Part shown: one piece after another, positions 63,764 to 64,000 of the stretch | Layout: each line of letters opens with the position of its first letter | How positions within the stretch are numbered: the stretch's first letter is position 1 | Assembly: GCA_024734555.1 (NCBI GenBank) | Contig: JANPWX010000246.1 | Coordinates: 1,063,677-1,127,676, forward strand | Length of the DNA: 64,000 nt | Direction: 5' to 3' | Source: Trochalopteron elliotii | Taxonomy: Eukaryota; Chordata; Aves; Passeriformes; Leiothrichidae | Position numbers and translations under genes: made by a program | Notes under the pieces: generated by a model | The model's input: only the letters and a program-made list of their open reading frames with translations | Told to the model about the DNA's origin: nothing | Databases searched by the model: none

Positions 63764-63868
63764 TTTTTTTTTTTTTTTTTTTGTTTTGTTTTGTTTTGTT
63801 TTGTTTTGTTTTGTTTTGTTTTGTTTTGTTTTGTTTTGTTTTGTTTTGTTTTGTTTTGTTTTGTTTTG
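63764..63868. repeat. T19 run followed by (TTTTG)18
   Basis: Nineteen Ts (63764-63782) run into 18 perfect TTTTG units (63779-63868). On the - strand this reads (CAAAA)18 then A19. The frames that read KQNKT repeats through it are artefacts. Confidence 0.95.
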
Positions 63869-64000
63869 TCTGCTCCTTTGCATTGTTCTGTGCTTTTTCA
63901 GTGCCTGAAAGAATACAAGAACTTCTTGCCATTGAGCTAGTGATTGGTTTTGAGCTAATATCTGCTTTGCTATTGGCATTTATAAATAAGGGAAATCAAT
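63869..64000. other. Non-coding DNA at window end
   Basis: Nothing recognised. Confidence 0.5.

Noticed and set aside
63764..63868. Periodic repeat that might be taken for a CRISPR array
   Set aside because: A simple pentanucleotide microsatellite with no spacers, in a vertebrate-type sequence.
63746..63979. Lys/Gln/Asn/Thr-repeat reading frames
   Set aside because: They are translations of the TTTTG array.
56000..64000. Search for the dynein P-loop exon and the following VLSVVAQQ exon
   Set aside because: Read by eye on the + strand; nothing with GPAGTGKT or VLSVVAQQ-like coding was seen, so no further exon is claimed.
1..64000. tRNA, rRNA, snRNA or mitochondrial insert
   Set aside because: No B-box (GGTTCGANTCC) with matching A-box, no rRNA or snRNA core sequences and no mitochondrial gene blocks were noticed.

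Overview
This window looks like bird nuclear DNA. It is AT-rich and almost free of coding sequence. It carries several 5'-truncated CR1 retroposon tails ending in the typical ATTCTATGATTCTATGA motif, and several avian-type endogenous retrovirus LTRs. No bacterial, organellar or phage gene organisation is present. I cannot name the species; the LTR families would fit a neoavian bird, possibly a songbird (inference).

Layout. 1-2.8 kb is plain unique DNA. 2.8-4.3 kb is a repeat cluster: a CR1 tail on the + strand, then a solo LTR (3477-4335) with a perfect 5-bp target duplication and a second CR1 tail nested inside it. A second LTR family occurs twice in opposite orientations (6712-7288 on +, 19539-20132 on -). 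Another LTR-like stretch lies at 9416-9940. CR1 tails lie at 12.2, 21.0, 40.3, 50.6 and 55.8 kb. A third LTR family occurs twice on the - strand (22704-23111 and 54835-55312), each copy flanked by a 6-bp target duplication, perfect in the first and 5 of 6 in the second. At 56.8-57.6 kb lies a much older, heavily decayed CR1/L3-type LINE on the - strand, recognised from collinear reverse-transcriptase motifs.

Coding content. One exon is recognised with confidence: 60151-60270 on the + strand, 40 codons of the AAA1 region of a dynein heavy chain, including the CFDEFNRI Walker B motif. It has a good acceptor and donor and is phase 0 at both ends. I found no neighbouring dynein exon, and two normally near-invariant residues are changed, so it is either one exon of a gene with long introns or a relic of a decayed gene. 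A second, much weaker candidate is a 103-codon - strand reading frame at 35970-36281. The other long open frames look like chance or lie inside repeats.

The rest is intergenic or intronic sequence with microsatellites, a 17-G homopolymer, an 18-copy TTTTG array, and several short perfect inverted repeats. The best of these are a 24-bp-arm hairpin at 31971-32026, a 28-bp palindrome at 47943-47970, and a 16-bp-arm hairpin present in only one of two sister LTRs. These look like template-switch mutations. I saw no clear new multi-gene system.
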